A stretch of DNA of 64,000 nt from Heligmosomoides polygyrus polygyrus (GCA_947396885.1 OX377202.1:9796001-9860000), one strand, 5' to 3'. Counted from the first letter of the stretch, positions 9,814-20,185 are shown. Numbers and translations: made by a program. The notes: generated by a model from the sequence alone, not told the origin.

Positions 9814-10015
9814 GTCCAAGCCAACCAAGCCTTCCATTCCTCCGGGGTCCAGGAATTGATACCGCGAGACTTGTGCTGGAAGGACAAAGCTCTGACTTGT
9901 TCATCAGCTGGCTAAATACTCATCAACCCGCCTCCACGACAGCCTGTAGAATTAAAATGCGTGGCGCATCCTAAAAGAGATTGAGTAACGTCTCACTTTA
10001 TCCCTTTATCCTTTC
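9814..10015 (+). repeat. SINE-1 copy A, 3' part
   Basis: Continues from 9108 with AAGCCAACCAAGCCTTCC, the GACTTGTGCTGGAAGGACAAAG core, AAAATGCGTGGCGCATCC and the TTTATCCCTTTATCC tail. Confidence 0.85.
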
Positions 10016-11147
10016 GTCACCATCCTTCTTTAATCGAAAGAATTGATTGGACTTTTGCAAAGCCCGTGTACCCTAAGTAAGAATGAGAAGCGTTGGGATT
10101 ATGCAGAGCCATTAGATTGATTGACTGATTGATTGATTGATTACATATGATTATCACATGTGGAAAAGAAACAACAAGAAAACGTTAAAAAGCGATAATC
10201 AACGACAAAATTCTTAAAGCATAGCCAGGGCAAGTTTAAAAGCGTGTTTATTTATTATTTGAACAATGTAATCCGCACAAAAATAGTAGATTTAACAACG
10301 ATACAACCCTTTAAAAAATACGTGGTGTGAAAATTCAACAACTCACAGGTAACCGTCATCGTTAGTTTTCATGTGAGCGCAACAATTGGAATGTACATGT
10401 AGAAGTCACTTAGAAGCATAGGAGTTCTTGGAGAATGGGGAGAAACGATCACCAGCAACTAAATGCCGTTATTTTGGGTGCAGTGATAGAAGTTTTTTTA
10501 AATTTTATTAAGTTTCTAGAAAATTGCATCTTTCTGCTCAGCTTGGAGCACTCCGGTCATGCTCTATAAGCGAAAAAAAATGATGCGTCAAGTGTTGTTC
10601 GTGGTTGCTTAAAGATCAATTTTCGCTCTTGTCTTCACGTAAATGTGAAAAGCTTCTGAATTTCTTATATTCTATGCTCTAACCGTGATTGTCTCCTTCT
10701 TCATATCGAAGTTCCACTGCCGTTAAGATCAGCCTATTTTGAAGCCACTGCATTTTTATTTATTTATTTACATATTTGCACTCGAGGGCACACAACAACG
10801 TCAAAGAAACAGACAAACAAACTAAACAACCGCCATAAAGTAACAGTAGAAAGAACGATCAATCTCATTCACATTAGAAACATATCTCCTTTAGTAATTA
10901 CCATCTGATTACGTTGACATTACGGTGCCTTCCGTAGCAGTGTACCTATACCATGTGATGTATATAAAGGTTTAGGAGCCGTCTTAGAACAAAGATGGCA
11001 CTCACAGAAATACAATAACGCTCTTATGAACATCCCTGAGCTAAAGCATCGAGCGCTATAACATTATTTCAAATAATAATGTAAATATTAGATTGAAACG
11101 TGGTTTGCGTAGGATTGAAACAGAAGTAGCATAGGAGAACTTAGCCT
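10016..11147. other. Long AT-rich stretch without genes
   Basis: A (TTGA)n run lies at about 10108-10141 and TTATTTATTTATTTA near 10756. No frame of note and no recognised repeat ends. Confidence 0.5.
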
Positions 11148-11292
11148 GGGGCCAGATGCATCAACCCTCTTACCGCCCTCTAACGGTGAAAATACCGCCA
11201 AACCTGATGCTGAATGGATGTCATGTCATATCCGGGGGTTTGGCGGTATTTTCACCGGTAGAGGGCGGTAAGCGGTTAATGAATATGACCCC
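11148..11292. mobile_element. GGCCGGATTCATCAA-family MITE, short hairpin form
   Basis: Ends GGGGCCAGATGCATCAAC and GTTAATGAATATGACCCC are inverted. Inside, arms of about 36 bp (TTACCGCCCTCTAACGGTGA... at about 11170 and the matching arm to 11271) form a strong hairpin. Confidence 0.8.
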
Positions 11293-11295
11293 GAT

Positions 11296-11455
11296 TCGAC
11301 TGTTCGAACGAATTAAAGGATAAAAAAGGATAAAGGGCGGCGTTACTCAATCCCTTATGGGATGCGCCACGCATTCTACTTCTACGGGATGTCGTTGAGG
11401 CGATTTGAATGCGTATTTGGCCGCACAATGACTTGCGGTGGCCAGACGATAGGCA
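11296..11455 (-). repeat. SINE-1 3' half with TTCGAAC flank
   Basis: Minus-strand copy, truncated at CTGGCCA. The sequence beyond its tail (TTCGAACAGTCGAAT on the complement) is the same as that beyond copy B at 9427-9453, so this is an inverted duplicate of that junction and not an independent insertion. Confidence 0.8.
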
Positions 11456-11476
11456 ATGCATGGCCTTTGGCATGTA

Positions 11477-12768
11477 TTAGGTTGTAACGAATTAAATGGC
11501 ACTGGCTCGCGCCATTTTTTGGCGCGTCTTTACGCGTTTGATCAAGAACAAACCGTAACATATGGCATATCGTTTAGAAGCGCAAACTTTGCTCTACCGG
11601 AGAGTACCAAATTTTCTATGTAAAAGTGGGAAAACTTTAGAGTTTTATTGACTTTTTTGCAGATGGACAAAAGGGTAATCCGAGGCATTTACTTGTATGA
11701 ATTCAAGCTGGGCACTACAGCTAAGGAGGCGGACGTGAAGATCAACGCCGCATTCGGTCAAGGATGTTTCACAGTTCGGACGGCGTATCGTTGGTATCAG
11801 AAGTTCCGGAATGGAGATGAGAGCTTGGAAGAACATGAAGGTCGTGGGAGGCATAGTGATGTTGATGAGGACAAGCTGAGAGATGTGGTAGAGGAGGATC
11901 CACACAAAGGTACCAGGGAGATAGCGAAGGTTCTTGGCGTCAGTCACAACACAGCTGCCCGGCATCTGAAGGAAATTGGAAAGACCAAAAAGCTGGAAAG
12001 GTGGGTGCCTCACGAGCTGTCTGAGGAGCAAAGAAACCGACGATATGAGATCTCGTCCGCACTGCTTCTACGGAACGAAACGGACCCATTCCTTGATCGC
12101 ATCGTAACCTGTGACGAGAAGTGGATAATGTACGACAACGGGCGACGATCGGCACACTGGGTGGACAGCGATGAGAGCCCCAAGGTTTTTGCGAAGCCGG
12201 AATTGCACCAAAAGGAAGTAATGGTGACAGTATGGTGGCGTTCGCTGGGGATTATTCACCACAGCTTCCTCCCTCCCGGTGAATCCATCACGGCAGAGAA
12301 GTTGAAGAAATGATGCATTGAAATTGAAGAAATGATGAAAAAGTTGAAGGATATCCGGCCGGCCTTGGTAAACCGAAGGCGAGTTCTCAGTCTGCACCAC
12401 AATGCTCGCCCCCATGTAGCACGAATGACGTTGCAGAAATTGAATGAGCCTAGCATTGAAACTCTACCACATCCTCCGTTTTCTCGCGACCTCTCCCCAA
12501 CAGACTACCATTTCTTCAAGCATCTTGGCGACTTCTTGGAAGGGAAAATATTCAAATACCAACAGGATGCCGAAAGTGCCTTCGAAGATTTCGTCAATTC
12601 CAGAACTTCTGATTTTTATGCTACTGGGACAAAAAAGCTTGTGTCACGTTGGCAAAGATGTGTAGAATCGAACCGTTTTTATTTCGATTAATAAACTTGC
12701 CTACAAGCCGAGATATTAACTGTTTAAATTTACAGTGGTTCAGTGCCATATATTTCGTTCCAACCTAA
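11477..12768 (+). mobile_element. mariner element, complete ends (mariner-A)
   Basis: ITRs TTAGGTTGTAACGAATTAAA (11477 on) and TTAGGTTGGAACGAAATATA (complement of the right end, to 12768) are flanked by TA on both sides (11475-11476 and 12769-12770), the mariner target. Length 1292 bp is normal for the superfamily. Confidence 0.95.
11648..12691 (+). pseudogene. mariner transposase, inactivated
   Basis: DDE/D transposase that would cut and paste the element at TA sites. The N-terminal half holds the helix-turn-helix region (TVRTAYRWYQKF and EIAKVLGVSHNTAARHL), then WVPHELSEEQ and the first catalytic Asp in VTCDEKW. An in-frame TGA at 12311-12313 follows EKLKK and lies in a local duplication of TTGAAGAAATGA. 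The same frame continues to 12691. The second catalytic motif reads LHHNARPH where family members have HDNARPH, so the Asp is replaced by His. The third is kept as PFSRDLSPTDYHFF. With a stop and a lost catalytic residue it should be inactive. Confidence 0.93.
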
Positions 12769-12770
12769 TA

Positions 12771-13421
12771 GCTTACCACAACTCGCCCCGGAAGTGCGCA
12801 TATCAGCCATTACATTCCACGACGACGAGGCCTCTGTTCCCGTTTCCTAATTCCTGTGTGGTTCTTCTGTGCGACCTCAGCAGCGTTCCCACACAATCCG
12901 ATCGCTTCGTGGCTTTCCTCTGACCTGCGCCGACGAGCCTTCCCACCGACCGTGAAAGTGCGTGCCTGACATGCGGCGGTGGCGCGATCACTTTTCGCCG
13001 ATTCCTTAAATCAAACTGCGCTCGATCTGACCGATTTCTTTCAGGCGCCACAGCCGCGTCAGATTCCCGTCCGGCTGGGTTGCGTATCCACCCTTTGGTT
13101 TCCTTTCACCTTTTTCTACAGTTGAACTTCATCCTTGACAGCGCTGACGCTGGACATGAGATCATGTTCAACACCCCTAATAAGTTCCCGAGTTCTTGTG
13201 AACCTGTTTTGCTTCAGATTTCGATAAGTTGTTAGGGATAATATAGTACCTTTATGTTATAGTATTTGTTGTATAGTACACCCAGACATGTCGTAGTCCC
13301 ATATTTTAGGAGAGCTGCAGTAAATTTGTTGCATGCTGCTTGGATGAATTTCTTTATTTCTCTGAAAACTATGAAACATGACAACGCCTTTTCTCATGTG
13401 GTGAGGTCTCCTAGTACTCCT
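12771..13421. other. GC-richer block, no recognised gene
   Basis: 12780-13110 is richer in GC than its surroundings and holds pyrimidine tracts followed by AG (TTTCTTTCAG before 13047, TTTTTCTACAG before 13123) that could be splice acceptors. The frames are short and unrecognised. Confidence 0.3.
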
Positions 13422-13775
13422 GAGGCCGGATTTATCAACGCGCATACCTATGGGTAAGCTGGGTGTAGGGGGTAGACATACCCACGATGTGGACATTCCC
13501 ACGATTCATGATAAACCTTAACTGCCAAATCGTTCGTATATCAGTGGGTAGAAAAAACCCGCTGATCGTTGTGGGTACATCCGTATACCCGCTATTCATT
13601 CGCGCCCCATTGACAAAATGGCGCTCCAGTGAGATAATCTGTTTTCGCGAAGGGTTAGTTGTACCTTACCCTTGATTCCTTTCATGAATACGATTCGTAG
13701 CCACTGCCCATTGCTGGTAGTGGGTATGATTCCCTTACGGTATCTCTACCTATACCCATTGCTTGATGAATCCTT
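13422..13775. mobile_element. GGCCGGATTCATCAA-family MITE, long form
   Basis: Starts GAGGCCGGATTTATCAACG and ends GCTTGATGAATCC. Contains repeated GTGGGTA/TACCCAC words and TACGGTATCTCTACCTA. It provides the empty-site reference for the element nested at 6831-7532. Confidence 0.8.
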
Positions 13776-14149
13776 CCCTAGAAGCATGTGGCTCCTGTTA
13801 AAGAGGTGGACGCGATATTTTTGATCTAATGAATCTCACAAAGTCAAAGGATTTTGAGCTTCTTTCAGGGCTTGAGAAAGACGAGTTTGTCGAGACGTTG
13901 GCCGCAATAAAGATTCTATACCAAACCTGGTGGGCAAAAAAGGATTTTAAAAACTTACTTCCAAGATAACTAGGTTTTAAGGAGGTCGAAAATGAAGATT
14001 GTTTTCAGAAAGTTAAGCAAGAATAGACTAGTACGTCTGTGTATTCATAACAGCGCATGCCAACTCTCTTGTGTATGCCATTTTCAAAACAAACCGTGCA
14101 ATATTAAAAATCTAATTGGATACTCTTCTAGGCAGTCTAAGACTTGAAA
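13776..14149. other. No recognised feature
   Basis: AT-rich sequence leading into an AT-1 repeat copy. Confidence 0.3.
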
Positions 14150-14430
14150 TCAAAGCGAAGTCTTTCAAATTGAAATGAGCTTCTTCAACATTAAACTAGA
14201 CACTCTCCAAAAAGGTAGGATAATTTTTGTTCAAGAAAAATTTTATTATGATTTCTTTAAGGTTTTAATTCACCTACCCAGTAAGTGAACGCATTGTTTC
14301 AAATTTTATAAAATTTTCATTTTAAAAATTATGGTTTAAAATTGTTTTAAAGAGCAAAAAGAAGGCCATTTTTTAGTGCTAAAAAGAGATTGCGCAGTAC
14401 CTTTTCCTAGAAGTGACGATTGTTATTCAA
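14150..14430 (+). repeat. AT-rich dispersed repeat (AT-1)
   Basis: GACTTGAAATCAAAGCGAAG, TTTTTGTTCAAGAAAAATTT, TTTTAATTCACCTACCCAGT and TTTTATAAAATTTTCATTTT occur in the order shared with copies at 36410 and 41555. Confidence 0.7.
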
Positions 14431-14576
14431 TTGATAGCAGAATTTCTGTTTACATGGAGTTCTATGGCGGTAACGTTGTGAGCTGGCTTACTAGAGAACC
14501 TTTCTAGACAAATTCCTACCAGGGCAGTCCACCATGTTTCTGTCTGTTTCGCCTTGAGGCGACTGCTCTCCTCCGT

Positions 14577-15350
14577 CTAGGATAGATCCGGGTAGATCCC
14601 TTCTCTTTCCAGAATCCAGTCAGCTACGGCTCCCGTCCAGCGGGCGCCAACGAAAGGCATTGCAAAGCATGCCCATCTGTTCGACGATTTCATCCAGGCT
14701 ACAGCGTCTACGATCCTCGAAAGTCGACGAGCTTCTGAACTCCGGAGACCTTCTCTCACTGTCGTGAGCCATGTCACTTCGATCATCGTTCCCACGATTG
14801 CTCATTGCACAACATTGACCACTTTCTCATCCAGGGGCCGGATCCATCAATGACTTACAGAGATTTAACGGAGAAATTACAGCCGAAATTCCTGAAAAAA
14901 CGCGAATTAACGAGGCTTACCAACAGGCGATATGGTGAAATGTTGGCGTTATCAAGATTCTCCGCTGTAATTTATCTGTCAGATCTCTATAAGTCGTTGA
15001 TGAATCCGGCCCCAGATTTCGTAAGTACCCCCTTATTTACGGGGTGTAGGATAACATTGGGAGATCGGCGGAGGCATGGAGAACGGCATACAGAACCGAA
15101 TACGGCCAGCATTCGCCCCACTTAGCTAAATCTCGGCGTTGTGAGCACGATGTCGCCAGCGAAGCGGAGATGGGTAGCTACCTGCCGTCGACCGTCAACC
15201 TTCACTCCCATCTTTTCCCATTCTAGATCTCACGCATGACGCTTTCGATGATGGCGCTGAAGAGCTTCGGAGAAATGATGTTACGTTGCCGAACCTCTCC
15301 CTTCACGTTGACGACGATGTCGTTCTAGAATGGCCAGTCCTTGATCGCGA
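14577..15350 (-). pseudogene. Degraded LINE copy interrupted by a MITE
   Basis: 14577-14815 encodes VREGLRSSEARRLSRI..DAVAWMKSS on the minus strand, matching the C-terminal part of the LINE at 16.4-19.8 kb. 15122-15350 is the minus-strand match to its RT catalytic region (complement of 18840-18985, around the FADD box). Between them sits a MITE (14834-15013), and about 430 bp of the LINE is missing. Stops and shifts are present throughout. Confidence 0.8.
14834..15013. mobile_element. GGCCGGATTCATCAA-family MITE
   Basis: 180 bp, from GGGGCCGGATCCATCAATGA to TCGTTGATGAATCCGGCCCC. Subterminal GACTTACAGAGATTTAACGG and AGATCTCTATAAG also pair. It lies inside a dead LINE. Confidence 0.88.
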
Positions 15351-15725
15351 GGAGGTGGCCAATCCTCGGAAAAACTGCTGGTTTGCTACATAAAACCTGC
15401 TGGCTGCTGTGTTTCGCCTGAAGTTCCGCCCGTTAAGGGCTAGGAGCAGCACTTTGGAGAAGCCACCCTGAATCTGTGCAAATAAACTGTACAAGAGGGA
15501 ATTTATTGGGATTCTCCACCGACATCAGTTACCAGGTGTCGGTGGAAATAGTGGGCTGGTGAGGGTGCTTGTTGAGTACGAAAATGTTAGGAAGAGGTCG
15601 TCGCACGGAGAACAAAGGAAGAACTAATCAGGGGTGTGCGCTTCCGTTAAACCGTTAACTTCGTTCAAAAGTATTGATCACTGCGCATTATTGTTTAAAT
15701 GGAAAAATATCAGCAGGACCTGTTA
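15351..15725. other. No recognised feature
   Basis: Frames up to 63 codons; no domain seen. Confidence 0.3.
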
Positions 15726-15838
15726 GAAGCATGTTTAGTTGCGATCAAAACTCTTGCGCCAGGCGGGACTCGAACCCGCACCTTCTGTATTGCGGACGGC
15801 AATGCTGCGCCTTATACCACCAGCGCTGTGACCGAACT
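15726..15838 (-). repeat. tRNA-like-2, left member of inverted pair
   Basis: On the minus strand: GCTGGTGGTATAAGGCGCAG (A-box side), GCGGGTTCGAGTCCCGCC (perfect B-box stem) and a GCGCAAGAGTTTTGATCGC flank. Confidence 0.75.
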
Positions 15839-15994
15839 AAGCATGTTCGGTCAAACAGTGCTGGTGGTGAACATGTTCTGTTCGGTCAAACAGAGCAGAT
15901 TGCTGGTGGTGTAGGGCGTAGCATCGCTGCCCGAAAAGCAGAAGGTGCGGGTTCTAGTCCCACTTGCCGCAAGAGTTTTGGTCGCAACTAAACT
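15839..15994 (+). repeat. tRNA-like-2, right member of inverted pair
   Basis: GCTGGTGGTGTAGGGCGTAG, then GCGGGTTCTAGTCCCACTTG and AAGAGTTTTGGTCGCAAC. It is head-to-head with 15726-15838, with repeated GTTCGGTCAAACAG words between the two units. Confidence 0.75.
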
Positions 15995-16131
15995 ACCTCT
16001 TGACAGCTTCTATATTCTATAATATAATAATAGCCGCTCTAGGCTTGAGCAAAAATGAAAAACATCACCAGGATCGTTTCATGTACCATCCCCAAGACAG
16101 GTGGGCACTTTCAAATGAAATCTTTGAAACT

Positions 16132-16312
16132 TCTGGAATTTTGACAGCTTTCTCAATCAAACTAAACACATTCTAAATGAAATAAAAATAAAAATATAAG
16201 ATTAAATAAAAATAATATAACCTCTCATATTGGAAAATTTCCAAAGAGTAGGAAAACTGTTAAAAATAATTTTTAATAGAAATGGTTCAAATCAGTTTTT
16301 TAAAGCCTCAGT
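16132..16312 (+). repeat. AT-rich direct repeat upstream of the LINE
   Basis: Runs from GGAATTTTGACAGCTTTC through CATATTGGAAAATTTCCAAA to TTTTTTAAAGCCTCA. It is matched in the same order and orientation at 19793-19985, directly after the LINE. Confidence 0.85.
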
Positions 16313-16375
16313 TGGTTGGCGTCGTAGTTGTAAGCACTGTTTTTAATAACTTAATTTTGAAATATCCACGGATCT

Positions 16376-16414
16376 CCCTCGATAGAGAGCCTTCGGGCTC
16401 TCTTGTTAAGAGGG
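16376..16414 (+). promoter_or_regulatory. UUCG-capped hairpin at LINE 5' end
   Basis: AGAGAGCC (16384-16391) and GGCTCTCT (16396-16403) pair perfectly around a TTCG loop closed by C-G, the very stable cUUCGg tetraloop. An outer stem CCCTC (16376-16380) with GAGGG (16410-16414) can enclose it. It lies about 10 bp inside the inferred LINE 5' end, so it would be at the start of the transcript. Its function is unknown. Confidence 0.6.
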
Positions 16415-16868
16415 ATCTCGGGCCGCTTGTCGCAGGGCCACGTGGCGCGTCCCCGGGTGGTGGATAGGGGAATTAAACGCGAACCAAATGCGACCGTGTA
16501 CTGCCCAGAGACGCAGGTGGGATGCAGGGGATGGACTCCTTGCTCCTGCTGTGTCGGGTCGATGCGTTCCTTGTGCGTGGGAGCGGCATGTTCGTGCACA
16601 GTGTGCGTGGATGTGTCCGTGACTGTGCGGATTGTAACTGTGTCGGCTCGGCCAAAAGCTTGCACTCGGTAGACTGGGAGTACATGTAAGGCGATTCGAG
16701 GCCGCCTTAAGTCTCGCCCCGTCCCTTCGGGCAGTCTGGCTGGCTTCCCGGAGTACCCCGCCCGCACGACAGAGCCTGACTAGCTACCCGTGTTGTATTC
16801 CAGTCAAACACAGCAGCACTAAAGGGCCTCATTCCCCTGACCCCGAAAGAGCCCCCATTTCTGCAGCG

Positions 16869-19783
16869 ATGGGAAAGACGAGTACGGAGAGGCTGCTAAA
16901 ATCTCAGGGCCTAACCAGGCTGCGCAAACTGAGAAGGACTAGGATGACGATCTGTACTTACAACGCCCGCACGCTTGCGTCCGAAGCATCCGTCGAGGAC
17001 CTGATGATGCAAGCCAGGAAGATCAAGTACGACGTCATCGGACTGACCGAGACGAGAAGACACCACCCTCTACACGCCGCCTACGACTCCGGAGAAGAAC
17101 TGTTCCTCGGAACATGCGACAGCAGGGGAGTAGGCGGCGTTGGTGTCCTCGTCAACACGCACTTGGCCATGAACATCGATTCGTACGAGTCTCTGACAAG
17201 CCGAATCGGACGTCTGCGACTGAAGCGATGTGGCTCCGTGCCAGCCTTGACTGTGTTCATCGCGTATGCCCCAACATCCGACTACGACGACGAAGACGTC
17301 GAGGCCTTCTACGTGCAGCTTGAGAAGTTCTATAAGGAAGATCACACCTTCTACAAGGTGATCGTCGGCGACTTCAACGCCAAGATCGGGCCACGAAGGT
17401 CGCCGGAAGAACTTCACATCGGAACCCACGGTTTGGAGTGGAACGAGCAAGGTGAAAGGCTGTCTGAGTTTATCATGTCGACCAAGACCATCCATGGAAA
17501 CTCGCAGTTCCAGAAGCCTCCCTCCCTACGATGGACCTGGGAATCCCCCGGTGGCCAGTTCCACAACGAGATCGACCACATCATCTTCAATCGCAAGTAT
17601 TGCCTGACCGATGTCTCCGTTGTCCCCAAGTTCTACACGGGATCGGACCACCGCCTCCTTCGCGCGAGGTTCCGCTTTTCGCGTCAAGGAGAGAAGGCCG
17701 CGAAGTTCAAGAAGAGGAGTCCCAGAACGACCATCAACTGGGATCTCTACACCTCTCTTGTCGGCCTTTGGGAAGATGCCGTCATGGACAACGTCGACGA
17801 GGAATACGATCGCTTCGTGCACCATCTCCACGATAGTGCTAAGGGAGCCGAGAGCTTGAAGACCACCAAGAGACGCCTGTCTCCGGAAACTCTCGAGCTG
17901 ATACGCCAGCTTGGAGCAGCACGAGCGTCAGGCAACTACCAACTGACGTCCGAGCTTGCAAAGCTATGCAGAGCGGCGATAAAGGAAGATCTCAAGGAGA
18001 GAAGGGCGGAAGTGTTGGCTGAAGCAGCAGAGGCAGGGCTGAGCATTCGCAATGCCCGCCGGAACTTCGCCAACTTCAAGACCAAGATGACCGCTCTCCG
18101 ACGTCCTGACGGAACCATCACCTCTTCCAGAAGGACCATGGAGAAAGTCATCCACGACTTCTACTCCGATCTCTTCGATAGCCACGTCCACCTGCCCCCA
18201 TGCCATCTTCCGCAGGATGGATACGTCGTTCCCTCTGTTCTCCCTTCCGAGATCCGACACGCCATCTCGTCGGTGAAGAAACGTACAGCACCCGGTTCTG
18301 ACAGGATCAGAGCTGAACACCTGAAGAACCTCCCGCCAGCGCTCATCAACACCCTGGCGCGGCTCTTCACACGCTACCTGTCCGAATGCAAGGTTCCATC
18401 TCAGTGGAAGACCAGCAAGACCGTTTTGCTGTACAAGAAGGGAGACGTGCACGACATTGGCAACTATCGCCCGATCTGCCTGTTGTCCGTAGTCTACAAG
18501 CTGTTCACTCGAGTCATCCTGAATAGGATTAGTAGAACGCTGGACGAAGGACAGCCATGCGAACAAGCAGGATTTCGGAGAGGATTCAGCACGATCGACC
18601 ACATACACACCATTACGAAGCTCATCGAAGTGTCGCGAGAGTACAAGCTGCCGCTGTGCCTTACGTTCATTGACCTGAAGAAGGCATTCGACTCCGTCGA
18701 GACTGAAGCGGTCATGGAAGCCTGCTCACCCAGGCGTTCCTACTCAGTACATCAGAGTTCTTCGAGAGTTGTACAGTGGATTCACGACCAAGATCTCACC
18801 ATTCTACAACGACGTCGTCATTGACGTGAAGAGAGGGGTTCGACAAGGGGATACCATATCCCCGAAGCTCTTCAGCGCCACCCTCGAAAACGTCATGCGC
18901 GAACTAGAATGGGAAGACATGGGAGTGAAGGTCGACGGCCGGCAACTGCACCATCTTCGCTTCGCTGACGACATCGTGCTCATAACCCCGAGCATCAGTC
19001 AGGCGGAACGAATGCTGGCCGACTTCGATCGTGTATGTGGAAGCGTTGGACTGCAGCTGAATCTTACGAAGACGATGTTCATGAAGAACGGATGGGTTTC
19101 TGATGCCCCATTCTCGCTCATCGGAACGAACATCTCCGAATGCTCCAGCTATGTGTATCTGGGTCGCGAAGTCAACATGACCAACGACCTAGCACCAGAG
19201 CTGAGCAGGAAGGAAACGAGCGGCTTGGGGAGCTTTCAAGAGCGTCGAAGAAGTCGTGAAGAAAACGAAGAACGTCCGACTCCGTGCCCACCTATTCGAC
19301 TCCACTGTTCTTCCTGCCCTAACATACGCCTCAGAGACCTGGGCTATACGAAAGCAGGATGAACACGCGATCAGCGTCGCGCAGCGTGGAATCGAGAGGA
19401 CGATGCTCGGAGTGACACGACTCACGCAAGTGAGAGAAGGTCTCCGGAGTTCCGAGCTTCGCCGACGTTCGAAGATCAGAGACGCTGTCGCATGGGCCAA
19501 GTCGTCGAAAATTAGGTGGGCCGGCCACGTAATGCGATTCGCAGACACCCGCTGGACGAGAGCCGTCACAGATTGGATTCCGCGGGATGTCAAAAGAACA
19601 CCAGGGCGCCCACCAACGCGTTGGTCGGACTTCTTCGTGAAAGCCCTGAACGACCGATATGACGCTCTTCGTGTCCCTCGAGCGAGGAGGATCCATTGGA
19701 CCACTCTGGCACGCGACAGGGGCGAATGGAGACGCTGCTGGCGCCCGCTCGAGCAAGTCGATGATCAACGGGACGACAGGTGA
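16869..19783 (+). pseudogene. LINE endonuclease-reverse transcriptase, frameshifted
   Basis: Retrotransposition enzyme. The first frame (16869 on) has an AP-endonuclease-like domain: CTYNARTL (Asn32), GLTETRR (Glu61), VGDFNAKIG (Asp168) and GSDHRLL (Asp260, His261). RT motifs follow: AGFRRGFSTIDH and TFIDLKKAFDS (motif A, Asp602). Two one-base losses near 18721 and 18734 move the frame from 0 to 2 to 1. Frame 1 then carries GVRQGDTISPKLF and the catalytic FADD box (18961-18972). A one-base gain near 19200-19219 moves to frame 2, which holds the C-terminal region ([34 protein letters not shown]) to the stop at 19781. All catalytic residues are present, so only the shifts break it. They could be mutations or assembly errors. 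Confidence 0.93.
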
Positions 19784-19792
19784 TACAGGTGA

Positions 19793-19985
19793 ATTTTGAA
19801 TTATGACAGCTTTTGCAATTAAACTAAACACCTTTTAAATAAAATAAAAAATAATAGTATATAATAAAAACTAAATAAAATATAATATTTTATCGCATAT
19901 TGGAAAAATTTCCAAAGAATAGGAAAAGCCGTTAAAAATAATTTTTTAATAGAAGTGCTTCAATTCAGTTTCTTTTAGCCTCATG
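19793..19985 (+). repeat. AT-rich direct repeat downstream of the LINE
   Basis: Second copy of 16132-16312 (TATGACAGCTTTTGCAAT, CATATTGGAAAAATTTCC, TTTCTTTTAGCCTCATG). The LINE lies exactly between two head-to-tail copies, most simply a tandem pair invaded by the LINE. Confidence 0.85.
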
Positions 19986-20099
19986 TGATTTTTATCGAGG
20001 TAAATCAGCAGGTTTACAAACATATGATAGTTTCCCCTTTATCAAACACGTGCCATTTAGAATAAAAGGTCATTTCGAAGTTGAATCATGATGTGCGAA

Positions 20100-20185
20100 A
20101 AATCCGGCAGCAATGGGGATCGAACTAACGATGTCACACGTGATGAGCGGGAGCACTACCTCTGCGTCACCGCCGCATCCGGCAT
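20100..20185 (-). repeat. tRNA-like unit
   Basis: On the minus strand GGCGGTGACGCAGAGGTAG and TTAGTTCGATCCCCATTG resemble A and B boxes, with a GGATGCGGC start. No good anticodon stem by eye. Confidence 0.45.

Larger units (their letters stand above)
16353..19804 (+). mobile_element. RTE-like LINE with probable TSD
   Basis: The element (16366-19791, 3426 bp) lies between AATTTTGAAATAT (16353-16365) and AATTTTGAATTAT (19792-19804), a 13-bp TSD with two mismatches. It has a roughly 500-bp GC-rich 5' region, one endonuclease/RT reading frame and a very short 3' end in which GGTGATACA is followed by GGTGA. Length and layout fit the RTE clade. It is much richer in GC than its surroundings. Confidence 0.85.

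Noticed and set aside
15726..15994. Pair of functional tRNA genes
   Set aside because: B boxes are good, but the cloverleaf and anticodon arm are not convincing and the same non-tRNA 3' flank follows copies elsewhere, which fits a mobile tRNA-derived family.
16366..16500. HDV-like or hammerhead ribozyme at the LINE start
   Set aside because: I could not place the nested pseudoknot helices or a CUGAUGA/GAAA core; only the UUCG hairpin is supported.
16132..19985. LTR retrotransposon (direct repeats around an RT gene)
   Set aside because: The RT and AP-like endonuclease are of LINE type, there is no gag, protease or integrase, the 'LTRs' lack TG..CA ends and primer sites, and the LINE has its own short TSD inside them.
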